A DNA stretch of 64,000 nucleotides, taken from the NCBI RefSeq assembly GCF_024347355.1, contig NZ_AP025465.1, positions 1,612,001 through 1,676,000 on the forward strand, written 5' to 3'. The stretch comes from Vibrio chagasii (GTDB lineage: Bacteria; Pseudomonadota; Gammaproteobacteria; Enterobacterales; Vibrionaceae). The position numbers and the translations under genes were made by a program. Each line of letters opens with the position of its first letter. The first letter of the stretch is position 1. Shown in pieces: positions 34,219 through 43,073 of the stretch. Under the pieces are notes generated by a model, which worked only from the letters and a program-made list of their open reading frames with translations, did no database searches and had not been told where the DNA came from.

Positions 34219-34758
34219 ATGAAAATAGTAGAAGCACAACACTCTGATTTAGAGAGTTTGTTCGTACATCTGGATACACAGTTGTCAGAAATCGCATTAG
34301 AAGAGACACCGCTATTCCAACCAGTCTCAAAGTCAGAGTGTAAAATGTCTGAAGCACATAAGGCTCGCTTTTCTGATGGGTTTAAGTTTGAGTTTGGAGA
34401 GAATGGCTGGCGAAAAATTTGGTTAGCTAAAGATTCGAATGGTGCTATTCGTGGCCATATCGACTTGCGCCATCATAATGGTAATTACTGTTCTCACCGT
34501 GTGTTGCTTGGAATGGGCGTCGACAGCAGTGTGAGAAAGCAAGGCTTAGGCTCCAAGCTAATGAATGTGGCGACTCAATACTGCCGAGAGAGCGAAGCGA
34601 TTGATTGGCTGGACCTTAATGTATTGTCAAACAACCTTCCGGCTAAAAATCTTTATTTGAGAACAGGGTTTACGGTTGTCGGCGAAATGGAAGACTACTA
34701 TCGAATTGATGGTCAGTCGGTGTCTGAACTAACAATGACATTACAGACGAAAGGGTAA
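34219..34758 (+). CDS. GNAT N-acetyltransferase, 179 aa
   Basis: ATG at 34219 follows AGGAGTAGTA. HRVLLGMGVDSSVRKQGLGSKLMNVATQY contains the acetyl-CoA loop; WLDLNVLSNNLPAKNLYLRTGFTVVGEMEDYYR is a clear GNAT C-terminus. Ordinary length, substrate unknown. Confidence 0.88.
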   Translation: MKIVEAQHSDLESLFVHLDTQLSEIALEETPLFQPVSKSECKMSEAHKARFSDGFKFEFGENGWRKIWLAKDSNGAIRGHIDLRHHNGNYCSHRVLLGMGVDSSVRKQGLGSKLMNVATQYCRESEAIDWLDLNVLSNNLPAKNLYLRTGFTVVGEMEDYYRIDGQSVSELTMTLQTKG

Positions 34759-34785
34759 AACATCCAAGTCAATCAGGAGACTAAC

Positions 34786-35178
34786 TTGAGCAAACCAATA
34801 GCAATTCTGATTCATGTCCCAAACATAGAGCAGGGACTAAGTTGGTATCAAGCGGCCTTTCCTGAGTCTGTCGCCACCTATCATCCGTCTTCTGACTTTA
34901 CGACTCTAGATATCAATGGTTTTTCTATTGAGATTGTGCAAGCGGATGGGAAAGTTGGCTCTGGCAAAAAGGGGACAGTCCTTTATTGGTCTACAGAGGA
35001 CTTTGACAAGTCACTTTTGCATTTTCAGTTAATTGGGGCTCAGTTATACCGAGGTCCAATGGAGATTGAAGGCGGGTTGACGATGTGCCAAGTCGAGGAC
35101 CCTTTTGGAAACCTGATTGGTTTACGCGGCATTCGTAAAAATATCGCTTGTAATGAGACACGACTAGATAGCGAATAA
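34786..35178 (+). CDS. VOC-family protein, 130 aa
   Basis: TTG start at 34786 behind AGGAGACTAACT. Two half-modules: IAILIHVPNIEQGLSWYQAAFPE and GTVLYWSTEDFDKSLLHFQLIGAQLYRGP, closing MCQVEDPFGNLIGLRG, the DPxGNxxG-type end of glyoxalase/bleomycin-resistance proteins. The first metal ligand is H, the rest are present. Confidence 0.86.
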   Translation: MSKPIAILIHVPNIEQGLSWYQAAFPESVATYHPSSDFTTLDINGFSIEIVQADGKVGSGKKGTVLYWSTEDFDKSLLHFQLIGAQLYRGPMEIEGGLTMCQVEDPFGNLIGLRGIRKNIACNETRLDSE

Positions 35179-35188
35179 AGGAATAATA

Positions 35189-35662
35189 ATGATTACTATA
35201 GAAAGACTTAATGATGCTCATATTGAGCAAGTTAACGAAATTCAGCTTGCGGATGAACAGGTTAAATTCGCAGGAACAGCAGCGGACTTTCTGTCAGATG
35301 GCAGCGAGACCACGCATCTACACATTATTAAATATGGCAGTGAGGTGGTGGGCTTCTTTAAGCTTGATGTTGCTTACCCAGCGGGCTACAAATTTTGCCC
35401 TGAAGGTAGTGTTGGCTTAAGGGCGTTTGCACTTGATAAAAACCAACAAGGAAAGGGGCTAGGTACTGGCGCGGTGCAAGCGCTATTTCCTTATCTAGCA
35501 GCCAATTACGAAGGGTATGAATGGATTTACTTAACGGTTAATTGTAAAAACCCCTCAGCCTATAGGTGCTATGTTAAAGGTGGTTTTGAAGATACCAATG
35601 AACAGTACCTTGGTGGCGCCGCTGGGCCACAGTTCATTATGCGTGGAGCTATTAACGCTTAA
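35189..35662 (+). CDS. GNAT N-acetyltransferase, 157 aa
   Basis: Starts only 10 bp after the VOC gene (AAAGGAATAATA upstream). Loop ALDKNQQGKGLGTGAVQALF, and WIYLTVNCKNPSAYRCYVKGGFEDTNEQY at the end. Probably co-transcribed with the VOC gene. Confidence 0.87.
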   Translation: MITIERLNDAHIEQVNEIQLADEQVKFAGTAADFLSDGSETTHLHIIKYGSEVVGFFKLDVAYPAGYKFCPEGSVGLRAFALDKNQQGKGLGTGAVQALFPYLAANYEGYEWIYLTVNCKNPSAYRCYVKGGFEDTNEQYLGGAAGPQFIMRGAINA

Positions 35663-35708
35663 CTAAAATCTGTTTATCAAAAGGCAACTGGGAATCAAAG
35701 GAATGGCC

Positions 35709-36043
35709 ATGAAAGTTCAATATCTTGAAATTGTTACCTCTGAAGTAGATACGGTTTGTGCGACTTACGCGCAGATCTACGATGTGAAGTTTAGTGATGT
35801 GGATTTGAACTTAGGTGGTGCTAGCTCTCTAATGGTGGAGTGATTGGCGTAAGGGGACCACTTCGTGAAACTGAGGAGCCAGTCGTTCGCCATTACACGC
35901 TAGTGAAAGACATTGAAGCGGCAGTAAACGCAGCTGAAAAGTTGGGTGCTGAAGTAGCAGTTCCACCAATGGAGTTACCACGTCACGGAATGTGTGCCAT
36001 TGTCATTCAAAGTGGTGTTGAACTCGGTTTTTGGCAGCTGTAG
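35709..36043 (+). pseudogene. VOC-family protein, frameshifted
   Basis: The first frame (35709-35843, 44 residues, MKVQYLEIVTSEVDTV...LNLGGASSLMVE) ends at a TGA; a second frame from 35840 carries the rest (IGVRGPLRETEEPVVRHYTLVKDIEAAV, VIQSGVELGFWQL). The two join in one glyoxalase-like domain of ~110 residues if one base pair is restored, so this is a single-frameshift pseudogene. The sequence is otherwise well preserved, indicating a recent event or a sequencing error. Confidence 0.82.
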
Positions 36044-36138
36044 CTGGTCGTTTGACTAAGAAGTTTAAAATTTAAAGTGGCATTTGTTCTAAGGAGGGAA
36101 CATGTCAATTACATCCGACACCCTCAACAAGGTATGTT

Positions 36139-36555
36139 ATGAAACAAAATATTGTCCATATTGCACTTGTCGTAAAAGACTACGATGAAGCCCTAGATTT
36201 CTACGTGAACAAACTCAAGTTTGAGCTTATCGAAGATACCTACTTACCAGAAGAAGATAAGCGTTGGGTTGTAGTTGCTCCACCCAATTCACACGGTGTA
36301 AGCCTACTATTGGCGAGAGCATCCAAGCCCGAGCAATTGGATTTTATCGGCAACCAAGCTGGTGGCCGTGTGTTCCTCTTCTTAAATACCGATGATTTTT
36401 GGCGTGACTATGAACGCATGGTGTCTCTGGGAATCAAATTCGTTCGAGAGCCGAAAGAGCAAGCCTACGGAACAGTGGCGGTATTCGAAGACCTTTATGG
36501 AAACCTATGGGATCTTCTGCAATTAAACCCAGACCACCCGATGGCAAATCGATAA
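36139..36555 (+). CDS. VOC-family protein, 138 aa
   Basis: ATG at 36139. IVHIALVVKDYDEALDFYVNKLKFELIED, then RVFLFLNTDDFWRDYERMVSLGIKF and VAVFEDLYGNLWDLLQL. A standard glyoxalase-like single-domain protein. Ligand H, E present; substrate unknown. Confidence 0.88.
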   Translation: MKQNIVHIALVVKDYDEALDFYVNKLKFELIEDTYLPEEDKRWVVVAPPNSHGVSLLLARASKPEQLDFIGNQAGGRVFLFLNTDDFWRDYERMVSLGIKFVREPKEQAYGTVAVFEDLYGNLWDLLQLNPDHPMANR

Positions 36556-36597
36556 ACCTGAATCTTACAAGCCAACACCAAATAGCACCGGAGCAAC

Positions 36598-37044
36598 ATG
36601 GACATAACCAAAATTTCAGCGGATAACGTGCTGCCCATTCGTCACCAAGTACTCTGGCCAAACAAACCAATGTCGTTTTGTGCGGTAGAAGGCGATGAGC
36701 ATGCCTCGCATTATGGTGCTTATATTGATAACCAATTAGTTTGTGTTGCGTCTGTTTACGTTCAAGGGAAGCAAGCCAGGCTACGTAAGTTCGCTACATT
36801 GCCAGAATACCAAGGGCAGGGTGTTGGCTCTAAGGTGATCGCGCACATCATCAAAGATCTACAAGCGGATAAAGTGAGTTATTTTTGGTGTGATGCTCGC
36901 ACAACCGCTTTGGGTTTCTATCAAAGGTTTGAGATGCAGGTTGAAGGCGTTGAATTCCAAAATCAGGAGTCTCTTACTACAAGATGTCGGTTCGGTGGGG
37001 GTAAAGACGTTCACTGTAACCCTGTGCATCAGTCGTATATCTAA
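36598..37044 (+). CDS. GNAT N-acetyltransferase, 148 aa
   Basis: ATG at 36598 following GGAGCAACATGG-type context. Loop LPEYQGQGVGSKVIAHI, with WCDARTTALGFYQRFEMQV. The N-terminal LPIRHQVLWPNKPMSF is typical of a bacterial GNAT subgroup of unknown role. Normal length. Confidence 0.86.
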   Translation: MDITKISADNVLPIRHQVLWPNKPMSFCAVEGDEHASHYGAYIDNQLVCVASVYVQGKQARLRKFATLPEYQGQGVGSKVIAHIIKDLQADKVSYFWCDARTTALGFYQRFEMQVEGVEFQNQESLTTRCRFGGGKDVHCNPVHQSYI

Positions 37045-37073
37045 AACATCAATTCAAGTTAAGGAAGCGTATC

Positions 37074-37655
37074 GTGGAAGAAATCAAAGGCATTTTGCAA
37101 TTCATGGCTGAAGTGGAAAAGTTGAAGGATGTTCATAGACAAACGAAGCCAGTTGGTTTGGATCGCTATGAAAACTCCGCTGAGCATAGCTGGCATGTCT
37201 GTTTGAGTGCTCTGATGTTGAAAGACTATGCGAATGAAGAGATCGATATAACCCGAGTGATGAAGATGTTGCTGATACACGATCTCGGTGAAATCGATGC
37301 AGGTGACACGATTATTTACGCCAGTGAAACGGAAGAAAACAAACTTAAAGAGAGAAACTGTGTCGAGCGTTTGCTTGGGGCATTGCCGAGCCATCTAAGA
37401 TCCGAATATTTGGAGTTATGGCTAGAATTTGAAGCGGGTGAGTCACCGGAAGCAAGGTTCGGTAAAGCGATCGATAGAGTGCCCCCTTTACTTCATAACA
37501 TCCATGGTGGCGGTCATAGCTGGAAGAAGCACAATATATCTAAAGATAAGGTACTGACATTCAACGGTGAACGCATTTCTAAAGGCAGCAAGGCACTGTG
37601 GAGCGAACTAGAAGTTCAACTTGAAGCCGTCGCCGACCAAGGGTTATTGAAGTAA
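37074..37655 (+). CDS. HD-domain phosphohydrolase (YfbR/HDDC2-like), 193 aa
   Basis: GTG start at 37074 behind AAGGAAGCGTATC. The HD site is formed by H38 (SAEHSWHV), H69-D70 (LLIHDLGEIDAGD) and a later D near the C-terminus. Resembles HDDC2/YfbR 5'-deoxynucleotidases, which remove phosphate from dNMPs. Isolated from nucleotide-metabolism genes. Confidence 0.86.
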   Translation: MEEIKGILQFMAEVEKLKDVHRQTKPVGLDRYENSAEHSWHVCLSALMLKDYANEEIDITRVMKMLLIHDLGEIDAGDTIIYASETEENKLKERNCVERLLGALPSHLRSEYLELWLEFEAGESPEARFGKAIDRVPPLLHNIHGGGHSWKKHNISKDKVLTFNGERISKGSKALWSELEVQLEAVADQGLLK

Positions 37656-37706
37656 ATTTAAATCCAGATTGCCAAGGGTGATGGAAAAGGAATGACATCA
37701 TCCACA

Positions 37707-37745
37707 CCTTTTAGGCGCTGATATGCCCTTTAGATTGTGACATTC
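37707..37745 (+). other. Possible attC/IS-junction remnant
   Basis: TTTTAGGCGCTGATATGCCC resembles the attC R' end fused to the IS left end seen in copies A-C (GGCGTTGATATGACCCCC). Several mismatches and no other IS sequence nearby make it weak. Confidence 0.25.
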
Positions 37746-37823
37746 TCATCAAAATATCTAGGCACTGTTTATTTACACAGTTGTCGTGTGTATTCTCACA
37801 GCTCATTAAAAGGAGTAGTAAGA

Positions 37824-38237
37824 ATGGCGTTCAATTACGAAGAGAAAGTCCCTAATCCAGCCGAGTTTTGTGAGATGCGAGTGAAAGCAAAATTATCACC
37901 GAAGTCACTGAAGGCAGCCACAATCGCTTTACCAAATAGTTTATACGGCATTTCTATTCGAGATGGTGACCAACTCATTGCGATGGGGCGTGTTGTTGGC
38001 GATGGCGCGTGTAATTTTGAAGTGGTTGATGTTGCAGTCGATCCAACCTATCAAGGGCAGGGTTTAGGTAGAAAAGTGATGGAATATATCGATAATTACC
38101 TATCTTCTGTTGCACTGGAAGGGTCGTATGTTTCCATGATTGCTGATGAACCGGTGTTTTATGAAAAGCTCGGTTATAAGCTTGTATCTCCAGCTAGCCA
38201 AGGCATGACAAAGAAGTTTCCACCCAAGCGTATGTAA
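37824..38237 (+). CDS. GNAT N-acetyltransferase, 137 aa
   Basis: ATG at 37824 follows AAAGGAGTAGTAAGA; the longer reading from 37737 adds an unrelated N-terminus. DVAVDPTYQGQGLGRKVMEYI is the acetyl-CoA loop region and FYEKLGYKL the C-terminal strand. Short and otherwise standard GNAT. Confidence 0.88.
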   Translation: MAFNYEEKVPNPAEFCEMRVKAKLSPKSLKAATIALPNSLYGISIRDGDQLIAMGRVVGDGACNFEVVDVAVDPTYQGQGLGRKVMEYIDNYLSSVALEGSYVSMIADEPVFYEKLGYKLVSPASQGMTKKFPPKRM

Positions 38238-38304
38238 TAAAGAATTGTGGCTCTACCATGACGTTATGCGAAGAGCCTCAAGTTTAAAAGGAACACATCA
38301 ATTA

Positions 38305-38697
38305 ATGAAAAATAGAATCTTTGCGTTATCGCTGCTTGGCCTATCAAGCAGTGTATTCGCTGATAGTGAATTACCAAGCACTAGTTATGAAATGACCGTT
38401 GCAGTGGAAGAGCAATCCCTAAAGCACGACTTTCCATCTGTTAAGTTTGATTACCTTGGCCAGACGCTTACCACGAGCGTTGATGAGTGTTCGTATACTG
38501 GAACGCTCTCTGAAGATGACGACAACACGATTCTTCTATCGGCCACGATGTCATGTACTTATGAAAGTGGATCAAGCTACAGTGAGATGCCAGACTTCGT
38601 GCTCAAGCATGAGGGTGGTGAAGCGAGTATGAGCTTTGGTGATGGCGAGACTGATATGTGGACATACTCCGTCACAGTTAAGAAGCTCGATTTATAG
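38305..38697 (+). CDS. Hypothetical secreted protein, 130 aa
   Basis: ATG at 38305 after AAAGGAACACATC. Clear signal peptide MKNRIFALSLLGLSSSVFA with cleavage after A19-D20, so periplasmic. The mature part is beta-rich with two cysteines (DECSYTG, SCTYES) that could pair. No family recognised. The only exported non-core product of this block besides the DUF302 protein. Confidence 0.75.
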   Translation: MKNRIFALSLLGLSSSVFADSELPSTSYEMTVAVEEQSLKHDFPSVKFDYLGQTLTTSVDECSYTGTLSEDDDNTILLSATMSCTYESGSSYSEMPDFVLKHEGGEASMSFGDGETDMWTYSVTVKKLDL

Positions 38698-38859
38698 TTA
38701 ACCTTCATTAGCAAGTTGACACGTTAGCCATGGCACTCTTGTCGCCTCTTGCTGCGTAACTACATGCCATGAGACGTCGATCAATATAATAAGTTAGATA
38801 ATCCAACGTTAGATTGTTACTATGCAATCAACTTTATAAATGCGTATTGGTTTATATAA

Positions 38860-39117
38860 ATGATTGATAGTAAGTACATTAAACACCCATACTACTGTGA
38901 AAACTGTAACTCAATGACTCCACACCTTGCTATGAGCAGCTCTGTTGAGGAGCAAAAGGAGCAGGCGGAATCAGAAGCAAGGCAGTGGAAAATAGGGATG
39001 ATGGTGGAGTATATCGTAAACCTGCTCTTTAAAGACGACAAAGACACGCCTGGATTTTTCATAGACCAAGAATATCAATATCAGTGTGAAAAGTGCGGCA
39101 CCAAGTCATGGCATTGA
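38860..39117 (+). CDS. Small two-CxxC zinc-ribbon-like protein, 85 aa
   Basis: CENCNSM near the N-terminus and CEKCGTKSW at the C-terminus would form one zinc site; the intervening ~60 residues contain an acidic helix and KIGMMVEYIVNLLF. ATG at 38860 preceded by weak signals. Two proteins of the same plan (CxxC, linker with a hydrophobic helix, CxxC) lie at 41607 and 46682. Function unknown. Confidence 0.75.
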   Translation: MIDSKYIKHPYYCENCNSMTPHLAMSSSVEEQKEQAESEARQWKIGMMVEYIVNLLFKDDKDTPGFFIDQEYQYQCEKCGTKSWH

Positions 39118-39221
39118 TATTATGAAATTTTGTTTCAGTTGATACCTAACTTTTAGCATCTAAAACTTCAGCTAACAAGGCTCATTCTGCAGTTTCCTTT
39201 TTGTTATGGAGGACAAAGGAA

Positions 39222-40226
39222 GTGATTTACCCAAAGGCTTTAAACATCGGTGACAAAATTGGTTTTTTCTCACCGTCTTCCCCTGCGACAGTGTTCGCTC
39301 CCAATCGGTTTGCCCGCGCTAAAAACTACTTGGAATCGAAAGGTTTCACCTTGGTTGAAGGCTCATTGACGGGGAAGTCTGATGGCTACCGTTCTGGCTC
39401 TATTCAAGCAAGAGCCGAAGAGCTAAACCAACTGATTCGAGATCCTGAAGTACGCTGCATTATGTCTACAATTGGCGGCAACAATAGCAACTCGTTATTA
39501 CCGTATATTGATTATGAGTCACTCAAAAAGGATCCAAAGATCATCATCGGTTACTCCGACGTAACCGCGTTGCTATTGGCGATTCATGCCCAAACTGGGT
39601 TAGTAACGTTTTACGGCCCGGCACTTGTTGCCTCATTTGGTGAGTTTCCACCGCTGGTTGATCAAACGTTCCAATCATTTAGTGAGTTGTTGTGCGAGAG
39701 TACAAGTCAACATCAATACAGCATGCCCAAGGTATGGACGGATATTAAACATGATTGGGAAACTCAGAACTCCGCGAAGCCAGTCTACGACAATGAATGG
39801 AAGTTTATCGGCAAAGGAAAAGTCAGTGGCCGAGTGATTGGTGGTAACTTGAGTACGATGGCTGGGATATGGGGTAGCCAATATATGCCCGAAATTCTCG
39901 ATGGCGATATTTTTCTTATCGAGGACTCATTGAAGGGTATTGAAACCGTAGAGCGGTCTTTTGCACACCTATTGGCTTGCGGAGTATTTGATAAGGTGAG
40001 CGCCATCATCTTAGGTAAGCATGAGTTGTTCGATAATAAAGGGACCGGACGAACGCCACTCGATGTGCTTCTTGAAGTGTTAAAAGGGAAAAGCGTGCCG
40101 ATATTGTATGGATTTGATAGCTGCCACACTCATCCAATGTTAGTCACGCCACTTGGCGTTCAAGGGAGTATCGACTTTGATAATCAGACCTTTGAGCTGC
40201 GGGGACCTTGGGTTACTAACTTCTAG
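39222..40226 (+). CDS. Peptidase S66 family protein, LD-carboxypeptidase/MccF-like
   Basis: 334 residues from GTG at 39222 (GGAGG 9-13 bases upstream). IYPKALNIGDKIGFFSPSSPATVFAP opening and the Ser nucleophile in GYSDVTALLL (~S112), with the Glu in FLIEDS and the His in CHTHPML, match the S66 serine peptidases. This family contains LD-carboxypeptidases of cell-wall recycling and MccF, which inactivates microcin C. The sequence resembles the MccF-like branch; an antibiotic-detoxifying role is plausible but unproven. Confidence 0.86.
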   Translation: MIYPKALNIGDKIGFFSPSSPATVFAPNRFARAKNYLESKGFTLVEGSLTGKSDGYRSGSIQARAEELNQLIRDPEVRCIMSTIGGNNSNSLLPYIDYESLKKDPKIIIGYSDVTALLLAIHAQTGLVTFYGPALVASFGEFPPLVDQTFQSFSELLCESTSQHQYSMPKVWTDIKHDWETQNSAKPVYDNEWKFIGKGKVSGRVIGGNLSTMAGIWGSQYMPEILDGDIFLIEDSLKGIETVERSFAHLLACGVFDKVSAIILGKHELFDNKGTGRTPLDVLLEVLKGKSVPILYGFDSCHTHPMLVTPLGVQGSIDFDNQTFELRGPWVTNF

Positions 40227-40267
40227 TCTCATCGTGTCTCGGGAATCCATTTGGAGCAAGGAAGTGC

Positions 40268-40789
40268 ATGGAAATCATATCTGAAATTGAAGTAAGTAAA
40301 GAGCAGCATCAAGCGATTACGACACTCAGGAACAGTGCATTCCCAGAGCATCAGGTTCAACGCTCATACTACAAACAACTCCCTCATATGCGCGCTCTGA
40401 AACACCATGAAGGACAGTTGGTTGGTTATCTTGGCCTTGATTATCGAATGATCAACGTTGGCGGTCATGCTTTTAAAGTTCTAGGTGTTATTGATTTTTG
40501 TATCGCCGAGGACGTTCGAGGTAAAGGTCTTGGTTCAACAATGCTTTCTGAACTCGATGCTTATGCAAAGGAGAGGGATGTTGATTTCATTATCTTAATC
40601 TCCGAGTTACACAGCTTTTATTCATCGCACGGTTACAACCGAGTCGTTGCCGACCATTCTTGGCTAAGGCTCAATGAGCATCTAAGTTATGGCATCGCGG
40701 TCGAGGAAGTTGACGACCTGTATGTCAAATCGATCAGCGGTGTCAGTTGGCCATCTGGGAACGTCGATTGGTTAGGGTACATGTATTAA
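40268..40789 (+). CDS. GNAT N-acetyltransferase, 173 aa
   Basis: ATG at 40268, AAGGAAGTGC upstream. IDFCIAEDVRGKGLGSTMLSELDAYAKE carries the loop. N-terminal TTLRNSAFPEHQVQRSYYKQLPHMRAL is typical of a vibrio GNAT subgroup. Standard length. Confidence 0.88.
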   Translation: MEIISEIEVSKEQHQAITTLRNSAFPEHQVQRSYYKQLPHMRALKHHEGQLVGYLGLDYRMINVGGHAFKVLGVIDFCIAEDVRGKGLGSTMLSELDAYAKERDVDFIILISELHSFYSSHGYNRVVADHSWLRLNEHLSYGIAVEEVDDLYVKSISGVSWPSGNVDWLGYMY

Positions 40790-40916
40790 CACTAATAATA
40801 GGATGTATTGGAAAGGTGATCCTCTCATAAACCTGTCTATACTGAGTTAGGTTACGCCACGACGTTAGATGGCGCTATGAATGTAAGTTTGATTAGGTTA
40901 AATCTCAGAGGTGACG

Positions 40917-41378
40917 ATGAAAAAATTACTACCACTATGCGCCATTCTACTTTCTGCATCCTTTTCAGTTGCCGCTTCCGATGGTTTGATAAAGTACCAA
41001 AGTAATTACTCAGTGAAAGAGACGGCAGACCGTTTTGAAGAAATGGCCAAAAGCAAAGGTTTAACCTTGTTTGCAAGAATCGACCATCAGAAAAACGCGA
41101 GTAAGGTCGATCTTGAATTGAGACCAACGGAAGTCATCATCTTTGGTAACCCGAAAGTAGGGACACCATTAATGCAATGCGCTCAAGAAGTCGCGATAGA
41201 TTTACCGCAGAAGGTGTTAGTCACGGAGGATTCTAATAAGAAAGTATGGTTGTCTTACAACGATCCTAATTACTTGGTAGAGCGTCACGCGATAAATGGC
41301 TGTGACGAGGTGATTAAGAAGATTTCAGGTGTGCTTAGTAAGTTGTCTGAGGCGACGGTTGCTAAAACGAAATCTTGA
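40917..41378 (+). CDS. DUF302-family secreted protein, 153 aa
   Basis: ATG at 40917 following CAGAGGTGACG. Signal peptide MKKLLPLCAILLSASFSVAA. DUF302 pattern: SVKETADRFEEMAKSKGLTLFARIDHQKNA...TEVIIFGNPKVGTPLMQC, a small alpha/beta domain with unknown ligand. Acts in the periplasm. Short conserved family of soluble proteins. Confidence 0.87.
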   Translation: MKKLLPLCAILLSASFSVAASDGLIKYQSNYSVKETADRFEEMAKSKGLTLFARIDHQKNASKVDLELRPTEVIIFGNPKVGTPLMQCAQEVAIDLPQKVLVTEDSNKKVWLSYNDPNYLVERHAINGCDEVIKKISGVLSKLSEATVAKTKS

Positions 41379-41606
41379 TTAGGTCGCGCTTAGAACTACG
41401 TGCGAAAGAGTAAGAGCTTCACATCATAAGAAGTGTGAGCGAGTTAAACAGTTTTGTGCATAAACAAGTAACTGATTGACTGACTTTTTCATGGTTGCCA
41501 TATTTGTTATATGCATCTTTGATTCTATAAAATGCCTTGAGATTAATTGAAGCTATGTCATATTCATATATCTTAAGTCTCTGTTATCAATAGGATTATA
41601 GATAGG

Positions 41607-41831
41607 ATGTATGGAAGCGAACAAACACGAGCATTTTGTTGTAGCTGCAAAGCGCTAACATTGCACAAATACACTTTGTTCAGTAGCCAAGCACAAAAAG
41701 CACCACAAGATGAGAAGAAACCAGGCTTGCTGATGCAAATCTTGTCTGGGTTTATTTCCAATGGAGCAACGGGAGATTACAAATGCACTCGATGCGGTAC
41801 CTACTTAGAGACGCCGGACCATCTAGATTGA
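41607..41831 (+). CDS. Small two-CxxC zinc-ribbon-like protein, 74 aa
   Basis: CCSCKAL at the N-terminus and CTRCGTYL at the C-terminus, separated by a linker with LLMQILSGFISN. Same plan as the proteins at 38860 and 46682, but different sequence. Followed by a strong terminator at 41854-41882. Confidence 0.72.
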   Translation: MYGSEQTRAFCCSCKALTLHKYTLFSSQAQKAPQDEKKPGLLMQILSGFISNGATGDYKCTRCGTYLETPDHLD

Positions 41832-41853
41832 TGAAGGGTTTAAGTAAATAAAA

Positions 41854-41882
41854 ACGGGAAGATCTCAGCGATCTTCCCGTTG
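41854..41882. terminator. Bidirectional intrinsic terminator
   Basis: 12-bp stem AACGGGAAGATC / GATCTTCCCGTT with a 5-base loop, flanked by A-rich DNA upstream and T-rich downstream. It serves the convergent genes at 41607 (plus) and 41920 (minus). Confidence 0.85.
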
Positions 41883-41919
41883 TATTTCGTTTTGCTATTG
41901 GCAATTCAATTTAGAAGTC

Positions 41920-42252
41920 TTAAGCGCAACACTTCTTATATTTCTTACCGCTACCGCAAGAGCATGGGTCGTTGCGGTTAGGTGTCTTTTCAAACGTCAT
42001 CGTTTTTGGCTTGTTTAGGAATGTATCAAGCTCGACGGTGTTCTCTTCTTGTTGCGCTTCTATCGTGATATCTATAAAGAACTTTTGCTCTGCAGCCAGT
42101 GTTTCGATCTCAGTTTTGCGAGCTTCGTTTTGAACCGTTACTTTGATTGGTGCTTCTTCAGTACCCGCTTTTACATCGCGGTTTACGTTATAGCCTGCAA
42201 GAACGTGGTTTTGTCTTGTTTCGATACGGCCTTTGAAAAATAGTTTCGACAT
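41920..42252 (-). CDS. SEC-C motif metal-binding protein, 110 aa
   Basis: The C-terminus RNDPCSCGSGKKYKKCCA is the zinc-binding SEC-C motif, as at the end of SecA. The remainder is a beta-rich ~90-residue domain similar to the PBPRA1643-type SEC-C proteins of vibrios. I chose M at 42252 over 42294 because the upstream 14 residues do not fit. Role unknown. The only minus-strand gene in the 13.9-44.5 kb block besides nothing else, so it may be a core gene. Confidence 0.82.
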   Translation of the reverse strand: MSKLFFKGRIETRQNHVLAGYNVNRDVKAGTEEAPIKVTVQNEARKTEIETLAAEQKFFIDITIEAQQEENTVELDTFLNKPKTMTFEKTPNRNDPCSCGSGKKYKKCCA

Positions 42253-42591
42253 GGGGTACTCATTCAGAAATAGTGTAATTGCGCTCATATTCATGTTGAT
42301 GGCGCATGGAGCGGGGGATTATACGCATATATTCCAATTGATAAAGCTGAGATCCAAACATAGACAGCAATCTTTTTTACACGGTAATGTCGATCGGTGT
42401 GGAGTATTGACAGCAACTTAATCTGCACGGCTCGCGATGAAAAATAGACGATTTGTAGAATGGAGGCCATGACCAAAAACATGCGGCCTGACAAGGTTTT
42501 AGTATTATTTTAAGCTCGGTATTTGCTGAAGCCTAGCTCTAACGTTAATGTGTGTTAAATCAGAATAATAGCGAACATGAAGGATTAGGTA

Positions 42592-42987
42592 ATGACATCA
42601 AAAGAGGTGGTGCTAAATTTTTGGGATGCAATGCGTACTAACGATTTTGCAAAAGCGAGCGAATGGTTGGCGGAGGATTTCCAAGGTTATTGGCCACAGT
42701 CATCTGAGCTAACCGTCGGGCGAGATAACTTCACAGCGATCAACTCTGAATACCCAGCAAATGATGTATGGAAATTTACGCTCAACTCGATTGTATGTGA
42801 GGGCGATACTGTTGTTACCGATGTGTCGGTGACTGACAGTGTTCTCAATGACCGTGTGATTACCTTCCATACCGTGGTTGACGGCTTGATCCAAAAGCAA
42901 ATCGAGTTTTGGCCAGATGGCTTTGCTCCGCAAGAGTGGCGCTCACAATGGGTTCAGTTAGTCAGCCCTGAATCACTCAATCAATAA
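42592..42987 (+). CDS. SnoaL/NTF2-like domain protein, 131 aa
   Basis: LNFWDAMRTNDFAKASEWLAEDFQGYWPQS and the strands VTDVSVTDSVLNDRVITFHTVVDGLI are the cone-shaped NTF2 fold seen in SnoaL-like ketosteroid-isomerase relatives. ATG at 42592 after AGGATTAGGTA. Ligand unknown; the 297 bp before it hold no gene I can support. Confidence 0.84.
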   Translation: MTSKEVVLNFWDAMRTNDFAKASEWLAEDFQGYWPQSSELTVGRDNFTAINSEYPANDVWKFTLNSIVCEGDTVVTDVSVTDSVLNDRVITFHTVVDGLIQKQIEFWPDGFAPQEWRSQWVQLVSPESLNQ

Positions 42988-43073
42988 CCTCAAATGCCAC
43001 AACACGAGCGCACAGTAGCGTACGTGAATAACAACAATCAGATAAATTGAAAGTCAGCAAGTTAGGAGAGTTC

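Noticed and set aside
42233..42421. Short frames around the SEC-C gene
   Set aside because: Shadow frames opposite a real gene, no ribosome binding site.
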